From Symsagittifera roscoffensis (lineage: Eukaryota; Xenacoelomorpha; Acoela; Convolutidae), in assembly GCF_963678635.1 (NCBI RefSeq), contig NW_026971605.1:1-64000 (forward strand): DNA of 64,000 bases, in the 5' to 3' direction. The notes beneath the pieces are model-generated. The model was not told the DNA's origin and did not search any database. It saw nothing but the letters and a program-made list of their open reading frames with translations. Positions 43,401 to 52,300 of the stretch are shown here, in pieces. The first letter of the stretch is position 1. The number at the start of each line of letters is the position of its first letter. A program made the position numbers and the translations under genes.

Positions 43401-45201
43401 TATATCTTTCATTTTGAAATCTGCAAAATGATGATTGCTATTGCTGCAATAGTGGTACCACTTCAAAATCTTGACGCAAAAAACGGCCTTAATTCGCAAC
43501 AAAAAATAAATGGGTAGTGTAGGGAAAGAGAACTAACGGACGATCTTTAGTAAAGCCAGTTAAGGTCTGCTGATGGCTCTTATGTGAATTGCCGATGTCA
43601 CAATTGTTGTGTTTAGTGGACTTGTTGAGACGCAACAGTATGGACGCTGCCAATATCAGTATGGGCAACACACACAGAGGAAGCATAGTGGGAGAGGTGA
43701 ACTTGGAGTTGGACTCTGACGCAGGATCCATTACATCTCTTCCCAGGGGGGTAGCGGGGGGCAACTTTGGCTCGGAAGTGAGCGACATACTCGACATCCA
43801 GAAGATCAAAATCATCCTGAGTACGTTGAAATTTTGTCGCAATCAAAAAATATAATGTTTATTTTCGTAAAGATGAATATTACGGTGTAAATTAGTAGAT
43901 AATATCAGTATAAACCTCAAATTTCAGTTTAAAATGATTATTTTTAAGAAACAAACATCATGAAGCATTATATAATGGTTGTATATCGCGAAAACCATAT
44001 TAAACCATTATTTTGTTTAAGAAGCAAATGATCAATTCAAATTTTTTTTAAATTGTAAACAATCTGCTAACTCCCATTTTGATAGTTCTGCTGGTCTTGA
44101 AAGTAGATCAAATGGTCTCAATTTTAAAACTGGTTTGTCAGATGGTGAATGTTTATTTAGATGAGGGTCTGAGTTGGGAAGAGAAGGCGGAGGAAGACAG
44201 CAAGCGAAGGCAGTTCAAACAGGACTACGCAGAGCGACCCATCAGAGAACTGGCAGAAAACATGGCCAAAGAGGTAATCTAGAGCAGGGGCCGATCCATG
44301 ATATTCTCAAGAGGAGGGGGGGGGGGGGGGGGGGGGGGGGGATAGCGGATTTTCAAAAGTTTGCCGACCTTTTTTTTGGTCGACCAAATTTTTCGGGCAT
44401 ATTTTTTGGTCCGCAGTCAAGTTTTTGAAGAAAAAAGTTAAAAGGGCTGTTTTTGGGCACTTTTTTGGAAAATGTTGATAAAAAAATTGTGTTTTTTGCG
44501 GCGCGCGCTCTCCTTCAAAAGTAGAACAATTGGCGCGGAAGGTTCTTTAGAAAATTTTTTGGGTTGGTCTGCCGAAAATGAATACAATGAAATAATACCA
44601 AATTTTAATCTATCGTCCCCATCATATTTCACTTTTTAAAAAGTAATGAGTAGTCTAAATAGGTCTTGGTGATTTTTATTTGGTTTTTTTTTTCAGGAAA
44701 AAGTCTTAAAATTTGTTCACGCTGATTTTCGCCTTTTCGCGGTTTGACTTGTGATTTGTTTTTAAGTTCAGTACATTTCCATTGTTAAAAGAAAGGCGAA
44801 CTTCACTATCGAACAGCGAAAGTGGCAAAAGTGTAAAGGTCACGAAAAACGTGATCGACTTCTAGTTTAGAAAGTGGAATTTAAATATCAGATTTTGAAG
44901 TTTTTCGAAGAAACAAGTCAGTTTTCTTTCTGTTTCCTTGCGTTCATAACTCTTTTGAAGCAGTCAGTCGGCTATGTTTTAGAATCGGGAGCGAATCAAC
45001 AAAAGGAAAGAAATCAGGGACAAAATCGACTTCTACAGCCAGCCGAGACGGTCATCCAATTTCCCTCTGGACGCCCTGGACAAAAGTGTCAAGTTCAACC
45101 AGCCGAGTGCTGACCAAGCAGACGCCACTGCAGGAAAAGCACACGGATTCTCATCCTCAACAGCTGAAGACATTCAGTTCCCACAGGGATTCCTAATTTA
45201 A
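25449..45201 (+). CDS. EFR3: EFR3 homologue, 15 coding exons, frame broken in exon 10
   Basis: EFR3 is a palmitoylated plasma-membrane scaffold that anchors the TTC7/FAM126-PI4KIIIalpha complex for PI4P synthesis. Exons by splice sites and phase: 25449-25455, 25928-26198, 26277-26427, 29464-29585, 29823-29834, 32996-33181, 35270-35537, 35684-35842, 39032-39514, 39805-40229 (or to 40217), 40827-41070, 41692-41852, 43617-43820, 44161-44273, 44983-45201. The joined N-terminus [21 protein letters not shown] has the family's Cys cluster and basic patch; [26 protein letters not shown] and [11 protein letters not shown] are family landmarks. Exon 10 holds a 40-bp tandem duplication that shifts the frame to a stop within the repeat (TGA at the start of copy two). 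All other junctions keep phase, and without the extra 40 bp the product would be about 990 residues, longer than the roughly 820 of vertebrate EFR3. It is either a disabled allele or an assembly error. Confidence 0.88.
26990..28640 (+). repeat. Cluster of repeat A copies with a 457-bp tandem duplication
   Basis: This fills much of EFR3 intron 3. Repeat A (my name) is a dispersed family with landmarks AATGAACGTAGCGAATACTC, TATATAGGTCTTG, a poly-T/CAGG tract, TTCGCGGTTTGACTTG, AAGGAAGGCAAACTCC, ATCGAACAGC and CCAGTTTTCTCAAATTGGG. Copies are arranged head to tail. 27354-27810 is repeated almost exactly at 27811-28267, including a 62-codon frame with the same translation. No transposase or reverse transcriptase is coded. 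Confidence 0.75.
29097..29392. mobile_element. MITE with GGGGCGGAT termini (copy 1)
   Basis: It starts CAGGGGCGGATCTTAG and ends near CTCTCCTAAATCAG; comparison with 48810-48832 (CTAAATCCGCCCCTTG) shows these are inverted termini. Internal landmarks are GGCGCGCGCTCCCCTTCAAA, ATTGGCGCC and TCAGCCAAAAATGG. The termini resemble hAT-type non-autonomous elements. It lies in EFR3 intron 3, just before exon 4. Confidence 0.6.
30876..31290 (+). repeat. Repeat A copy in EFR3 intron 5
   Basis: It starts near AGTAATGAACAAAGTGAG and passes TATATAGGTCTTGG, the TTTTTTTCAGG tract, CGCGGTTTGACTTTTG, GGAAGGCAAACTGC and TTAAATTGGGTTA. It is diverged from the 44645 copy. A degenerate further stretch follows to about 31830. 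Confidence 0.6.
31865..31985. mobile_element. Right-end fragment of the GGGGCGGAT MITE
   Basis: It contains TTTTTCGGCGCGC, a degenerate central part and the end GTAATCCGCCTCTG, matching the right half of the family. The left terminus is missing. Confidence 0.5.
32768..32912. mobile_element. Small inverted-repeat element (CCCATAATAGCCC termini)
   Basis: GGTCTTTCCCATAATAGCCC at the left pairs with the complement of GGGCTATAACAGGGAAGATC at the right, about 145 bp apart. An inner copy, CTATTATGGG followed by 11 G, lies between them. It looks like a MITE; no target duplication was confirmed. It lies 84 bp before EFR3 exon 6. Confidence 0.5.
34254..34720 (+). repeat. Repeat A copy in EFR3 intron 6
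   Basis: It begins AGAGTAATAAACGTAATG, then TATATAGGTCTTGCTG, TTTTTTTTCAGG, TTCGCGGTGTGACTTG, GGAATGCAAACTCCC, ATCGAACAGC and CCAGTTTTCTCAAATTGGG, and ends near AACTGTCAGTTGGC. It is one of the fuller copies. A diverged SINE tail, GTATCGCAAGTGATGTGAAG, follows at about 34807. Confidence 0.65.
36576..37245 (+). mobile_element. tRNA-derived SINE-like element with hairpin tail
   Basis: The 5' part begins GGCGAAGCGAGTGTATTAG. At 37047-37128 lies a tRNA-like head with a clear A box (TGGCTGAGTGG) and an approximate B box (GGATTTGAGTCCG). A T-rich part follows, then the 3' end GCAAGTGTTTGCAAAGCGC and AGCTTCGCCTCTGT. The 5' GGCGAAGC and 3' GCTTCGCC are complementary. Related copies are at 40414-40782 and 56968-57255. 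It lies in EFR3 intron 8. Confidence 0.6.
37330..38200 (+). repeat. Degenerate tandem repeat in EFR3 intron 8
   Basis: The phrases CTCAACCCTGCAG or CAAACCCTACAG, then GGGTACTCTCA, GGGTTGCAAATC, TTGACTGCTCAACTC and AAGATATGACGTTTTTATG, return in this order at about 37340-37440, 37520-37690 and 37950-38170, with many substitutions. The unit is of the order of 150-250 bp. No coding content is seen. Confidence 0.5.
39875..39954 (+). repeat. 40-bp tandem duplication inside EFR3 exon 10
   Basis: 39875-39914 and 39915-39954 are identical, each starting ATGACAACCGAGAAAAGG. Forty is not a multiple of three. Reading on from the exon start at 39805 gives [19 protein letters not shown] and then a TGA formed at the start of the second copy, while the downstream exon is open in the frame of the second copy. 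Confidence 0.95.
40414..40782 (+). mobile_element. SINE-like element just upstream of EFR3 exon 11
   Basis: It has the same layout as 36576-37245: 5' GCGAGCGTTAGTGTATTTGTAC, a tRNA-like head at 40594-40668 (A box TGGTTGAGTTG, B box GAGATCGAATCC) and a tail GCAAGTGTTTGCGAAGCGC plus GTCGCCTCTGTG. It takes up most of intron 10 and ends about 44 nt before the exon 11 acceptor. Confidence 0.6.
42190..42196 (+). promoter_or_regulatory. 3' splice site upstream of RABGGTB start (candidate trans-splice acceptor)
   Basis: A T-rich run ending ATTTTTCAG lies 32 nt before the ATG of the intronless RABGGTB gene. In a gene without introns a strong acceptor here is hard to explain except by a 5' UTR intron or a spliced leader. 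Confidence 0.4.
42229..43230 (+). CDS. RABGGTB: Rab geranylgeranyltransferase beta subunit, intronless, nested in EFR3
   Basis: This catalytic subunit, with RABGGTA and a Rab escort protein, adds geranylgeranyl groups to C-terminal cysteines of Rab GTPases in the cytosol. The 333-residue protein has the family's length (about 331) and five prenyltransferase repeats, including [65 protein letters not shown] and [15 protein letters not shown]. The zinc ligands (Asp and Cys of DVCYSWW, His of DPFHTLFG) are present. The start ATG ([17 protein letters not shown]) aligns with the family N-terminus. The gene has no introns and lies in EFR3 intron 12 on the same strand. It may be a fixed retrocopy or a gene that lost its introns. 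No poly-A tract or target duplication is obvious. Confidence 0.95.
   Translation: MAGRDVIIKPGYSEELLLDLHAKYILKYGETEDDFEFAVTDFLRISGVYWCVTAMDIMGQLDAMNEDVIIKFVMDCFDESTGGFRPCYGHDPSLLYTLSAVQVLTTFNKLDVLDSQKVVDYVKSLYQSDGSFLGDKWGEVDTRFSFGAVAILFLLKQLDAIDWTKATEFVLKCMNFDGGFGTRPGSESHSGQIYCCVGYLTLTGNLHHVEVDNLSWWLAERQLPQSGGLNGRPEKLPDVCYSWWVIASLAMLKRVNWIDAKRLSGFILASQDSETGGIADRPGDVADPFHTLFGLAGMSLVGADSRLKSVNPCLCMTEDVLRKQGLEIKYLPF
43344..43349 (+). terminator. Poly(A) signal for RABGGTB
   Basis: AATAAA lies 114 nt after the RABGGTB stop codon and before EFR3 exon 13. It would end the nested gene's transcript inside EFR3 intron 12. If EFR3 pre-mRNA were cut here, EFR3 would be truncated, so its use must be controlled in some way (inference). 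Confidence 0.5.
44285..44630. mobile_element. GGGGCGGAT MITE making the 5' half of EFR3 intron 14
   Basis: CAGGGGCCGATCC begins 11 nt after the exon 14 end. Internal family landmarks follow: a run of 26 G at 44316-44341, GCGGCGCGCGCTCTCCTTCAA, ATTGGCGC and GGTCTGCCGAAAATG. The right terminus is missing or replaced by repeat A. Confidence 0.6.
44645..44982 (+). repeat. Repeat A copy that supplies the EFR3 exon 15 acceptor
   Basis: It runs from GAGTAGTCTAAATAGGTCTTGG through TTTTTTTTCAGG, TTCGCGGTTTGACTTG and ATCGAACAGCG to TCAGTCGGCTATGTTTTAG. The last piece corresponds to TGTTGGCTATGTTT in other copies, and the exon 15 acceptor AG (44981-44982) lies within or at the edge of it. Confidence 0.6.
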
Positions 45202-45787
45202 TCGGAGAACAAGAATGTTCACAGCAGCGACAGTCGCATGTCATAAGTTTGGATCCGAGCTTATGTTATAAAATCATCATTTCTCATGAGTGCTTAGTTT
45301 TTATTTAACAAAGTATAGTTTCAAAAACTTGGTATCTATATTAAGAAGTGAAAATTTTTGGCTAGGTTTTGTTGCAGCTAAATTTTTGTCAGCTGTGTGG
45401 AAGATTTTTCTACATTTTTTAAGAGAAAAATAAGAAATTTAAGATGCGTTTCACTTCTTAATTTTAAATGTTCTTAATGTCTGTGGTCGTCACTTAACCT
45501 ACATGTATTGTCTTCCTCTGCCCTCTATAATACTAATGTAGAAATTTATTTTTATAGCTAGTAAATATTCAGAATAGCTGGTTTGTTTAATGGAAGTTTA
45601 TAAAAGATTCAGCACTGTGCTAGTTTTTGCTGAATGTATGATATTGATGTTGCGTTGCTGTTGAAAATGTATAATATTCTTGCTGTACAATCTCTTAAAA
45701 TTAGGAATCATAATTTTAAAAGACATGTTTAAATCATGTTTTCAATTCAAAGGTCATAGTTAATGAGGCCTCAAAGCCTTTTAGTCG

Positions 45788-45985
45788 TGTTCCAGGTGAC
45801 CGGCAAATAAGACGACAGCCGTTAAGACGACAATCGTTTTTGATGGAACTTGAAGACGACGCTACACGCGATTCTCCACGTTGTATTTTTGAGAAATTTA
45901 AACAGCTTAAAATCAAACTTCTCATTTTAGATCTAATAACGCTTAGTTGTCGTCTTATGTCTTGTCGTCTTAATGGCCTGTCATC
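45788..45985. mobile_element. MITE-like element with TAAGACGAC repeats in its termini
   Basis: The left end has AAATAAGACGACAGCCG and GTTAAGACGACAATCG; the right end has the complements, GTTGTCGTCTTATG and TTGTCGTCTTAATGG. Two TAAGACGAC boxes in each terminus and a body of about 200 bp suit a small non-autonomous DNA transposon. Confidence 0.6.
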
Positions 45986-46377
45986 GTATTTACCTAGCTC
46001 CGTGTTTCGGAATTCCAATAAAAACCTCAAAAATTTCATGGTGTTGAGTAAAAGCGCTTAGACTATTTACAGTTTTTCGACACCTTTACCAAAGAACAGT
46101 TTAATCTGGGCATATCAAAAAAAGGTATCAAGTTTTTGAGAAACAAAATGTTTAAAGTTGGTTATATAATTACTTGCTATGAAGAAGCTGTCGCAACAGT
46201 TTGTGTTGCTTAAGATAGAGTATGTGTTCATTGGAAATTTTCCAATTGTCTGGTTGTTTTTTGTTCTTCACTACTTTCAATTTCAATTGCTAGATAGAAA
46301 GCAAATTGGGCTCCCCGATAAAAAAAGCTCCAACTGCGCAAAAATACGCCAATTCTTCGAGTTTTGAAGTGATTTTT

Positions 46378-46550
46378 TACACAAGCAAAGCTTGTGTTAT
46401 AGTATGCACTCTCTTTTTTCCAACTTAAATAGCAAATATTGTTGCGACAAAATGTGTTCATTTTAAAAGTGTTCATTTTGATCAATAATCAGCTTTTAAG
46501 TATAGCCAATGCTAAGGATATTAACACAGACTATTATATTAAAGATAGCA
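46378..46550 (+). repeat. Dispersed repeat, copy paired with 61381-61556
   Basis: ACAAGCAAAGCTTGTGTTATAG starts a segment of about 170 bp that recurs at 61381 at roughly 90 percent similarity, ending GCCAATGCT then ACACAGACTATTAT. Its early part (TTTTTCCAAC, then GCAAATATTGTTGCG) resembles the 5' part of the SINE-like elements. Confidence 0.65.
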
Positions 46551-46568
46551 TTTAGCCACAAAGTATCA

Positions 46569-46640
46569 TGGATCTGTAGCGTAGAGGTAGGGAAGGAGAC
46601 CCGCAACAAAATAAGAGGGTTCGAATTTGTGTAAAAGTCT
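46569..46640 (+). repeat. tRNA-like segment (A and B boxes)
   Basis: TAGCGTAGAGGTAGGG resembles a pol III A box and GGGTTCGAATTTG a B box, about 40 bp apart. No cloverleaf with a paired acceptor stem is evident, so it is more likely a SINE head than a working tRNA gene. Confidence 0.45.
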
Positions 46641-47090
46641 ATGAATGTGGCGAATACTGACTTCTTCTTTCAGTTTTTCGCGGTTTGAATTTAGATTTCT
46701 TTTTACGTTCATTTCCTTTGCTAAAAGGAAGGCAAATATTACTATCGAACGGTAAGAGTGTAAAGGTTATGAAAAACGGGATCGACATCTAATTTCAAAG
46801 GCCCATTTTAATGTTTCCATGTTTTGATGTGTTGATCGTTTTATGGACTTTTATCGATAAGTATCTTGCAAAAACTGCAAAAAGTGAAATCAAAAAATAT
46901 CTTGAGCTGACCTTCAAATTCGGTTTCCAAATTGAGCTCAAATTGAATCTATATTTTAGATGGACCAGTGAAATCAAAAAATATCTTGAGGGTATTCTTA
47001 ATTCGAATTGATATTCCCAGCCAAATAAAAGATGCCGTTGAGCCGTTTATAAAAAAATAATAATTCTTTTTTTCAAAAAAATAGAGAGCT

Positions 47091-48832
47091 CCAGGGGCGT
47101 ATCTAGGATTTTGTCAAGGGAGGGCAGATTTTCTTCGAAGGTTTCGAAAAAAGACTTTTTTGATATTGGTATTAAATTGATTTTCTGAGCTCTCGCAGAA
47201 AACTAAAAAGAACCTATTTTGACCAAATTTTCTGCGCCGCTGACACTTTTTTTGAAGAAAAAACAGGTCAATAATGCCGTTTTGGGACTTTTTGTGGATG
47301 TTTGTGAACAAAACTTGCATGTTTATTGCGCGCTCCCCTTCAAAGTTAATTACACTAGTTTTCATCCTGAAGTTCGAGTTACAGACATTTTTTAAAAAGT
47401 TATTGCCCTCGAAAAAGTAAAGTTTTTGATGTGTTGATCGTTTTATGGACTTTTATCGATAAGTATCTTGCAAAAACTGATATCATACTTTAAGTCGAAA
47501 AACAGATTGATGAAAGTCTACCTTCATAATTAGTTACGTCCTTCTTTAAGAAAACTTACAAAAGCACGCGTCTTGTTATCGGGGACTAGACGTTTTTTCA
47601 CGGTTACTTGCTTTAATATTAAATCTTAAATTCCAGGTTCTAATCGCGGCCGGAATTTTTTTTTTTTCAGTAATTGTACATGAAAAAAATATTTCCGGTA
47701 AAAGTTGATTTGTCGGACTTTCGTTTAACTGCTCAATTTTTGTCATCTTAATTGGCAGATCACGGATGTTTCTTGTGCTTAATCAGGTATCATAGTATAA
47801 TGTTCATTGTAATTTCAGGGGACTTGAAATTTTTCAAGTTTTTTTTTATAAAATATTTTTTTTTCGGCTTAACTTGTATCTGCTCAAAGATTTTCGGCTT
47901 TGTTTCCGCATCGTCAGTTTTGTTGTTATTCTTATTTAAAATTCAAATTTCTTAGAATGTTTGCCTAGAATTCCTATTTGACAAATACAGGTGTTATGAA
48001 GATGCATGGAATTGGCTTTGAAAAGTTTGTTTTTAAAAAAGTTAACTGCAAAAAACTACCAATTACCAATTTTCAAGAAAAATTAAAAGACTGCCTACTC
48101 CTATGTGTGTCTGCATAATAGAGAAAAATAGTTGACCCATGTTTTTGACTTCATTAGTTTCCTCAAAAACTCCCCTACCAAATCTGAGATTTTGGGTTCA
48201 ACCAATCGAACGGGTGTTGGAAAGCTTCTTGAATCTCTTTGACTTTTCTCAAAAATGAACGTACCAAATCTGAGATCATGTGTTTCATGGAAAAAATTGG
48301 TAGTGGGAAGCTTCCCTGCATTAGCGGCTACAGACATTTTTTAAAAAGTTATCGCCCTCGGAAAAGCCAAATTGTTGATGTGTTGGCCGAAAAAAAAAAC
48401 AGTTGATGAAAGTCCACCTTTTTTACGCCCCTTTTTTAAGCAAAAGTATGTGCTCCAAAATTTTGAAACTTTTGACTTTACTCGAAAACTATCGTGCCAA
48501 TTCTGAGGTTGTGTTGATTCGAGAAACCCGGTTTTTGGAACTTTCTTTACTTAAGCGCCCACGACTTGCTGTTTGCAGAAAAAACTTTTGAATTTCGGAA
48601 ATTGAAATTGTTGAAACATTACCATTTTCTAGAAAATGTTGAAAGTGGTGCGAAACCCCGCTTCTTTTCTATGTATGTATTGGCGCCTTTAGCGAAATTT
48701 TAGGGTTGTGGCCAAAAATGAATGGCATAAAATATACCAAAGGGGGACCCTTGGTTGGTGAGGTTGAATCCCCAAGGAGATAAAAAAGCGGCAAATCCCA
48801 CCCCCCTCTAAATCCGCCCCTTGGGAGCTCTA
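47091..48832. mobile_element. Composite bounded by GGGGCGGAT MITE termini
   Basis: The left end is CAGGGGCGTATCTAGG and the right end CTAAATCCGCCCCTTG. The complementarity continues outward (AGAGCTCC and GGAGCTCT). Inside are the MITE core (47230-47345) and repeats around TTACAGACATTTTTTAAAAAG (47381 and 48327). The stretch GATGTGTTGATCG at 47429-47480 copies 46825-46877. It is larger than the other copies, so it is probably an element with nested insertions. Confidence 0.5.
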
Positions 48833-49341
48833 TGGTCTTAGAATATGTTCCATGAAATTTGAAACTTGGTTAAACGATTTAAAAAAGGATGTTTTCTTTT
48901 TTTTTTAACAGCCTTCCTTCTGTCTGTTGCCCTGTACTTTCTTTCTCTTTCAGAAGTCTGATTTTGATCATACTCAATTTTCACCGAGGCTGGTTAAGCA
49001 ATGAAGTTAACTTTTCAACTTTTTTTGCAACCGTAGCTCAAATTACGCTCTACAGTTTCATCGTTCGAACATGAGTTGATTGCAACAGATTCAAGGTTAC
49101 CACCAAGGTCAAATCTGTTGTTATCATAGTCCAATCTCACAAGCGTGTAATCTAACTAAGATTGGACTATGAGGTTCTGAGGATAGATGGAGCAATTTTA
49201 AAAGCATGTGACTTATAGTTCGAGGTTTGAATCCTTATGGGAGATATTTTCTTCCAAGCCTGTTTTTGTGCCTTTTATATCAGTTTTTTTTGTATGCGCG
49301 TGTTTAACAGGAAGAGCATTCGTCTTTGAGTATATTTTTTG

Positions 49342-49352
49342 AATATTTTCAG
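49342..49352 (+). promoter_or_regulatory. 3' splice site upstream of CHMP5 start (candidate trans-splice acceptor)
   Basis: ATATTTTTTGAATATTTTCAG ends 33 nt before the CHMP5 ATG. No partner donor is evident nearby. Confidence 0.4.
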
Positions 49353-49385
49353 AGTTTGACTTGACTATCCACACGAAGCCTTACA

Positions 49386-52300
49386 ATGAACAGACTTTTT
49401 GGAAAAGGTAAGAAAAAGAAACAATAGAATATTGGACCAACGTAACAATCTCGCACTTCAAAAAAAAGGGAAGGAAAATCTTCAGTAGAGAATTCAGCTG
49501 CATGAGCAGAATTTTTGACCAAGCAGAACGCGGGAAAACCGAAAATTTTTAATTGAAAGTTTGCAACAGCTTTTGTATAATAATACGAATAATTTTACGG
49601 TCTTATTTGGACAACTATAAATACTGTCTACATTTAGGAGAAATCTCTCCTAAATGTAGACAGTATTTATAGTTGTCCAAATAAGACAGTAAAATAATTC
49701 TTATTATACAAAAGCTGTTGCCCTTCAGTAGATACCATAGGTAGGAAATCGTTGAGTGGATCCAAGTAATTTGATTACGTTATCAGGTAATTGGTGTTCA
49801 CATGTTTATCAAAACCAGTATACGTTTCGTGTTTGAGTTCATTGAAACTACAAGAATTGAAATAATACCGAATTTAGCCCAAACTTCAACGACAACTGAA
49901 ACTGCGTCGACAAGTAATAACACCTACCCTGTCTCAAATGCAGTAACCAAGCAAACACCAGCAGCCAAAAAACTCTTCAAAAGTACCCTACAATACTGTA
50001 GCGAATCTTACCTTATGATCTATCAATGATTAGTCTGATCTAAAGTTTTGGCCAAAACAAATCTGATATCTGGTCTTATGATTTAATTAGCTGGTCTTAA
50101 AGACAACCAAAAAACGGACTTCGTTAACTACTCCCTATTTTGTTTTTCTCAAAACCAACACTAATTGTCTTGATTTGACAGATTTTCAAAGTTTTTTTGA
50201 TATAGAAATCATAATATACTAATGGGAACAGAAAAATCGTACTTATTCTGTCCATACTTGTACAGGGTTCTGTAAACTAGGTTACAAAGGGAGTGGGTGG
50301 GGGGTGCTAGTTAACAAGATCCCGGACATCAAATGAATCTAAATAGAGATTCTGGAATAGTTTTGTTTTAATTTTAGGAAACAAGGCGCCGCCTCCCTCG
50401 CTGGATGACTGCATTCAGAAGGTGGACACCAGAGCGGACACAGTGGACAAGAGGATTGCGAAGATAGACGCCGAACTGAAGAAGTACAAGGACCAGATGA
50501 GCAAAATGAGAGAGGGGCCCGCCAAGGTCACACCAAAACCATTACTCTGTTCTCAGAGAAAAGGATAGAGGCGGAGAAATAAGCAGAATGGTCTGCGAGC
50601 AGAAAGGGTCCAAGAGCAGAAAATCCGAAAAATAATAATTTTTATTAGCTAACCGGTCAAGTAAATTTTAGAATTATCAACCAAAAAACTCTACAAAAAA
50701 CACTTGATGAATTTACTCAATTCATGTATTATATATTCATTGCATTGGTACTTTTGAAGATTGTAATACTTGTTTTTATCGATTAGCCCGTATAGTTCAA
50801 ATACTTGTCTGTTTTCTGCTCTTAGACCATTCTGCTCATTGACCGGCAACCGAAAAGAATATAGAAACAACTACGCTTAATTGTTTAAATCAGAGTCTTT
50901 TTGTTTCGAAAGAAAGCAGATTAAGGCAAATCTAAGAGGGCTTCTCAAATTCTTCTTATGATTTTCAGTCTGCGTTTTAATGATGTTATGAAACGAAACA
51001 GATAAATTTTTAGTGGTTTGAAAATTTGACTTAATGAGTTTCCTAAATGAAATAGAACGAAAGGAGCGATTGGGCGGTGATACCTCGAACTTCCAGGGGT
51101 TGTTATATAATCTCGGATGCAGCTTGACGTTTCTAGAAATTCGTTACAGTTAAAATTGTTCAATTTTCAGGACAGTAACTTAACTTGGAAGTTGAAAACA
51201 CCACACATATTTTTGGCTGAATTTTGAATCGTTTGTGTTGTTTCAGAATGCGGTGAAACAGAAGGCGATGCGGCTGTTGAAACAGAAGAAGCAGTACGAG
51301 AACCAGTCGGATGGACTGCGCAATCAGGCATTCAACATGGAACAGACCAACTACACCACGCAGAACCTAAAGGCTAGTAAAGAACACAGTTCGTCGTCTG
51401 TTGCGAGTCAATGATTAATGGTCAAATAATCACACGAATCACACAAAAATACAGAACATAGTTAGTGATCTGTTATAATTTTAAAGCAGTATCCGATCCG
51501 GAAAACAGGTGGATGAATTCAGGTACAGGTCAAAAAACTGTTGTTCTGAACTTTGAAAGTGGGGAGGAACCTTGTATTCGGGAGCATTTTAGTTTTTAAG
51601 AGTAATGAACGTAGTGAAGACTCTTAGATATGTCTTGGCGATTTTTTGTTTTTTTTCAGGAAAAGTTATGAAATTTGTTCAAACCCTATTAAAATATTTC
51701 AAAAAATTCCTCATTGCAGAAAAAACCAAACTCCTTTGTCTAATTTCGAGCAAACAAAGTGAGCAAGCAGGTCTACAGAAATAAGACAAAAAAGTTTAGT
51801 TTTACTTCACGAATTTTAGTTTGTGAAGCTTCTTTCAGCGCTTTCTTGACACAAAAAATTGCTTTGAAAAAGTCTGCAAAAAAGTAAAAAAAAAAATAGA
51901 GTAAATATATTTGAAAAATATAATGAATGAGATGGTACAGAAATCAGCCGAGAATTCAACACGGGTTCTCTGTTGAGATGTTTTCTTTTAAGAAAGCGGT
52001 TGCAATATTCACAAATTTAGTTTTATCCAACAATAAATATAGCTTTTTCCTCATGCGAGAGAGCAAGTGACTTGTAATCGGGGACTTTTTTCCTGTAAAC
52101 ATCTTTTCTTAAACTTTCGGCCGACATGATCATCTCTGACCTGTTCAAATGTCGACATGCCAAATTTCTTGAAAATTCAAATAAAACTATTTTATTTCAT
52201 ATGGGGTAGTGAATAATTTTTTTAAATGGAAATATGTTGATTTTTTTGGATTTGTGGTTTTCGTCGTAATTTCTGTCAGCTGATTTTCAAATGCAACTTA

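Larger units (their letters stand above)
45202..49385. other. EFR3-CHMP5 intergenic region, filled with repeats
   Basis: No host gene is seen. After about 500 bp of plain AT-rich sequence come a TAAGACGAC inverted-repeat element (45788-45985), a SINE 5'-part fragment (46378-46550), a tRNA-like segment (46569-46640), a repeat A fragment (46634-46800), and a composite bounded by GGGGCGGAT MITE ends (47091-48832). A 13-bp inverted repeat (CATAGTCCAATCT with its complement, about 49118-49168) and another tRNA-like stretch (to about 49255) precede CHMP5. Confidence 0.6.

Noticed and set aside
44086-44160. An upstream start for EFR3 exon 14 after GATAG at 44085
   Set aside because: It keeps the frame but adds 25 hydrophobic residues absent from the family; the acceptor TTTATTTAG at 44160 gives an exact-length match.
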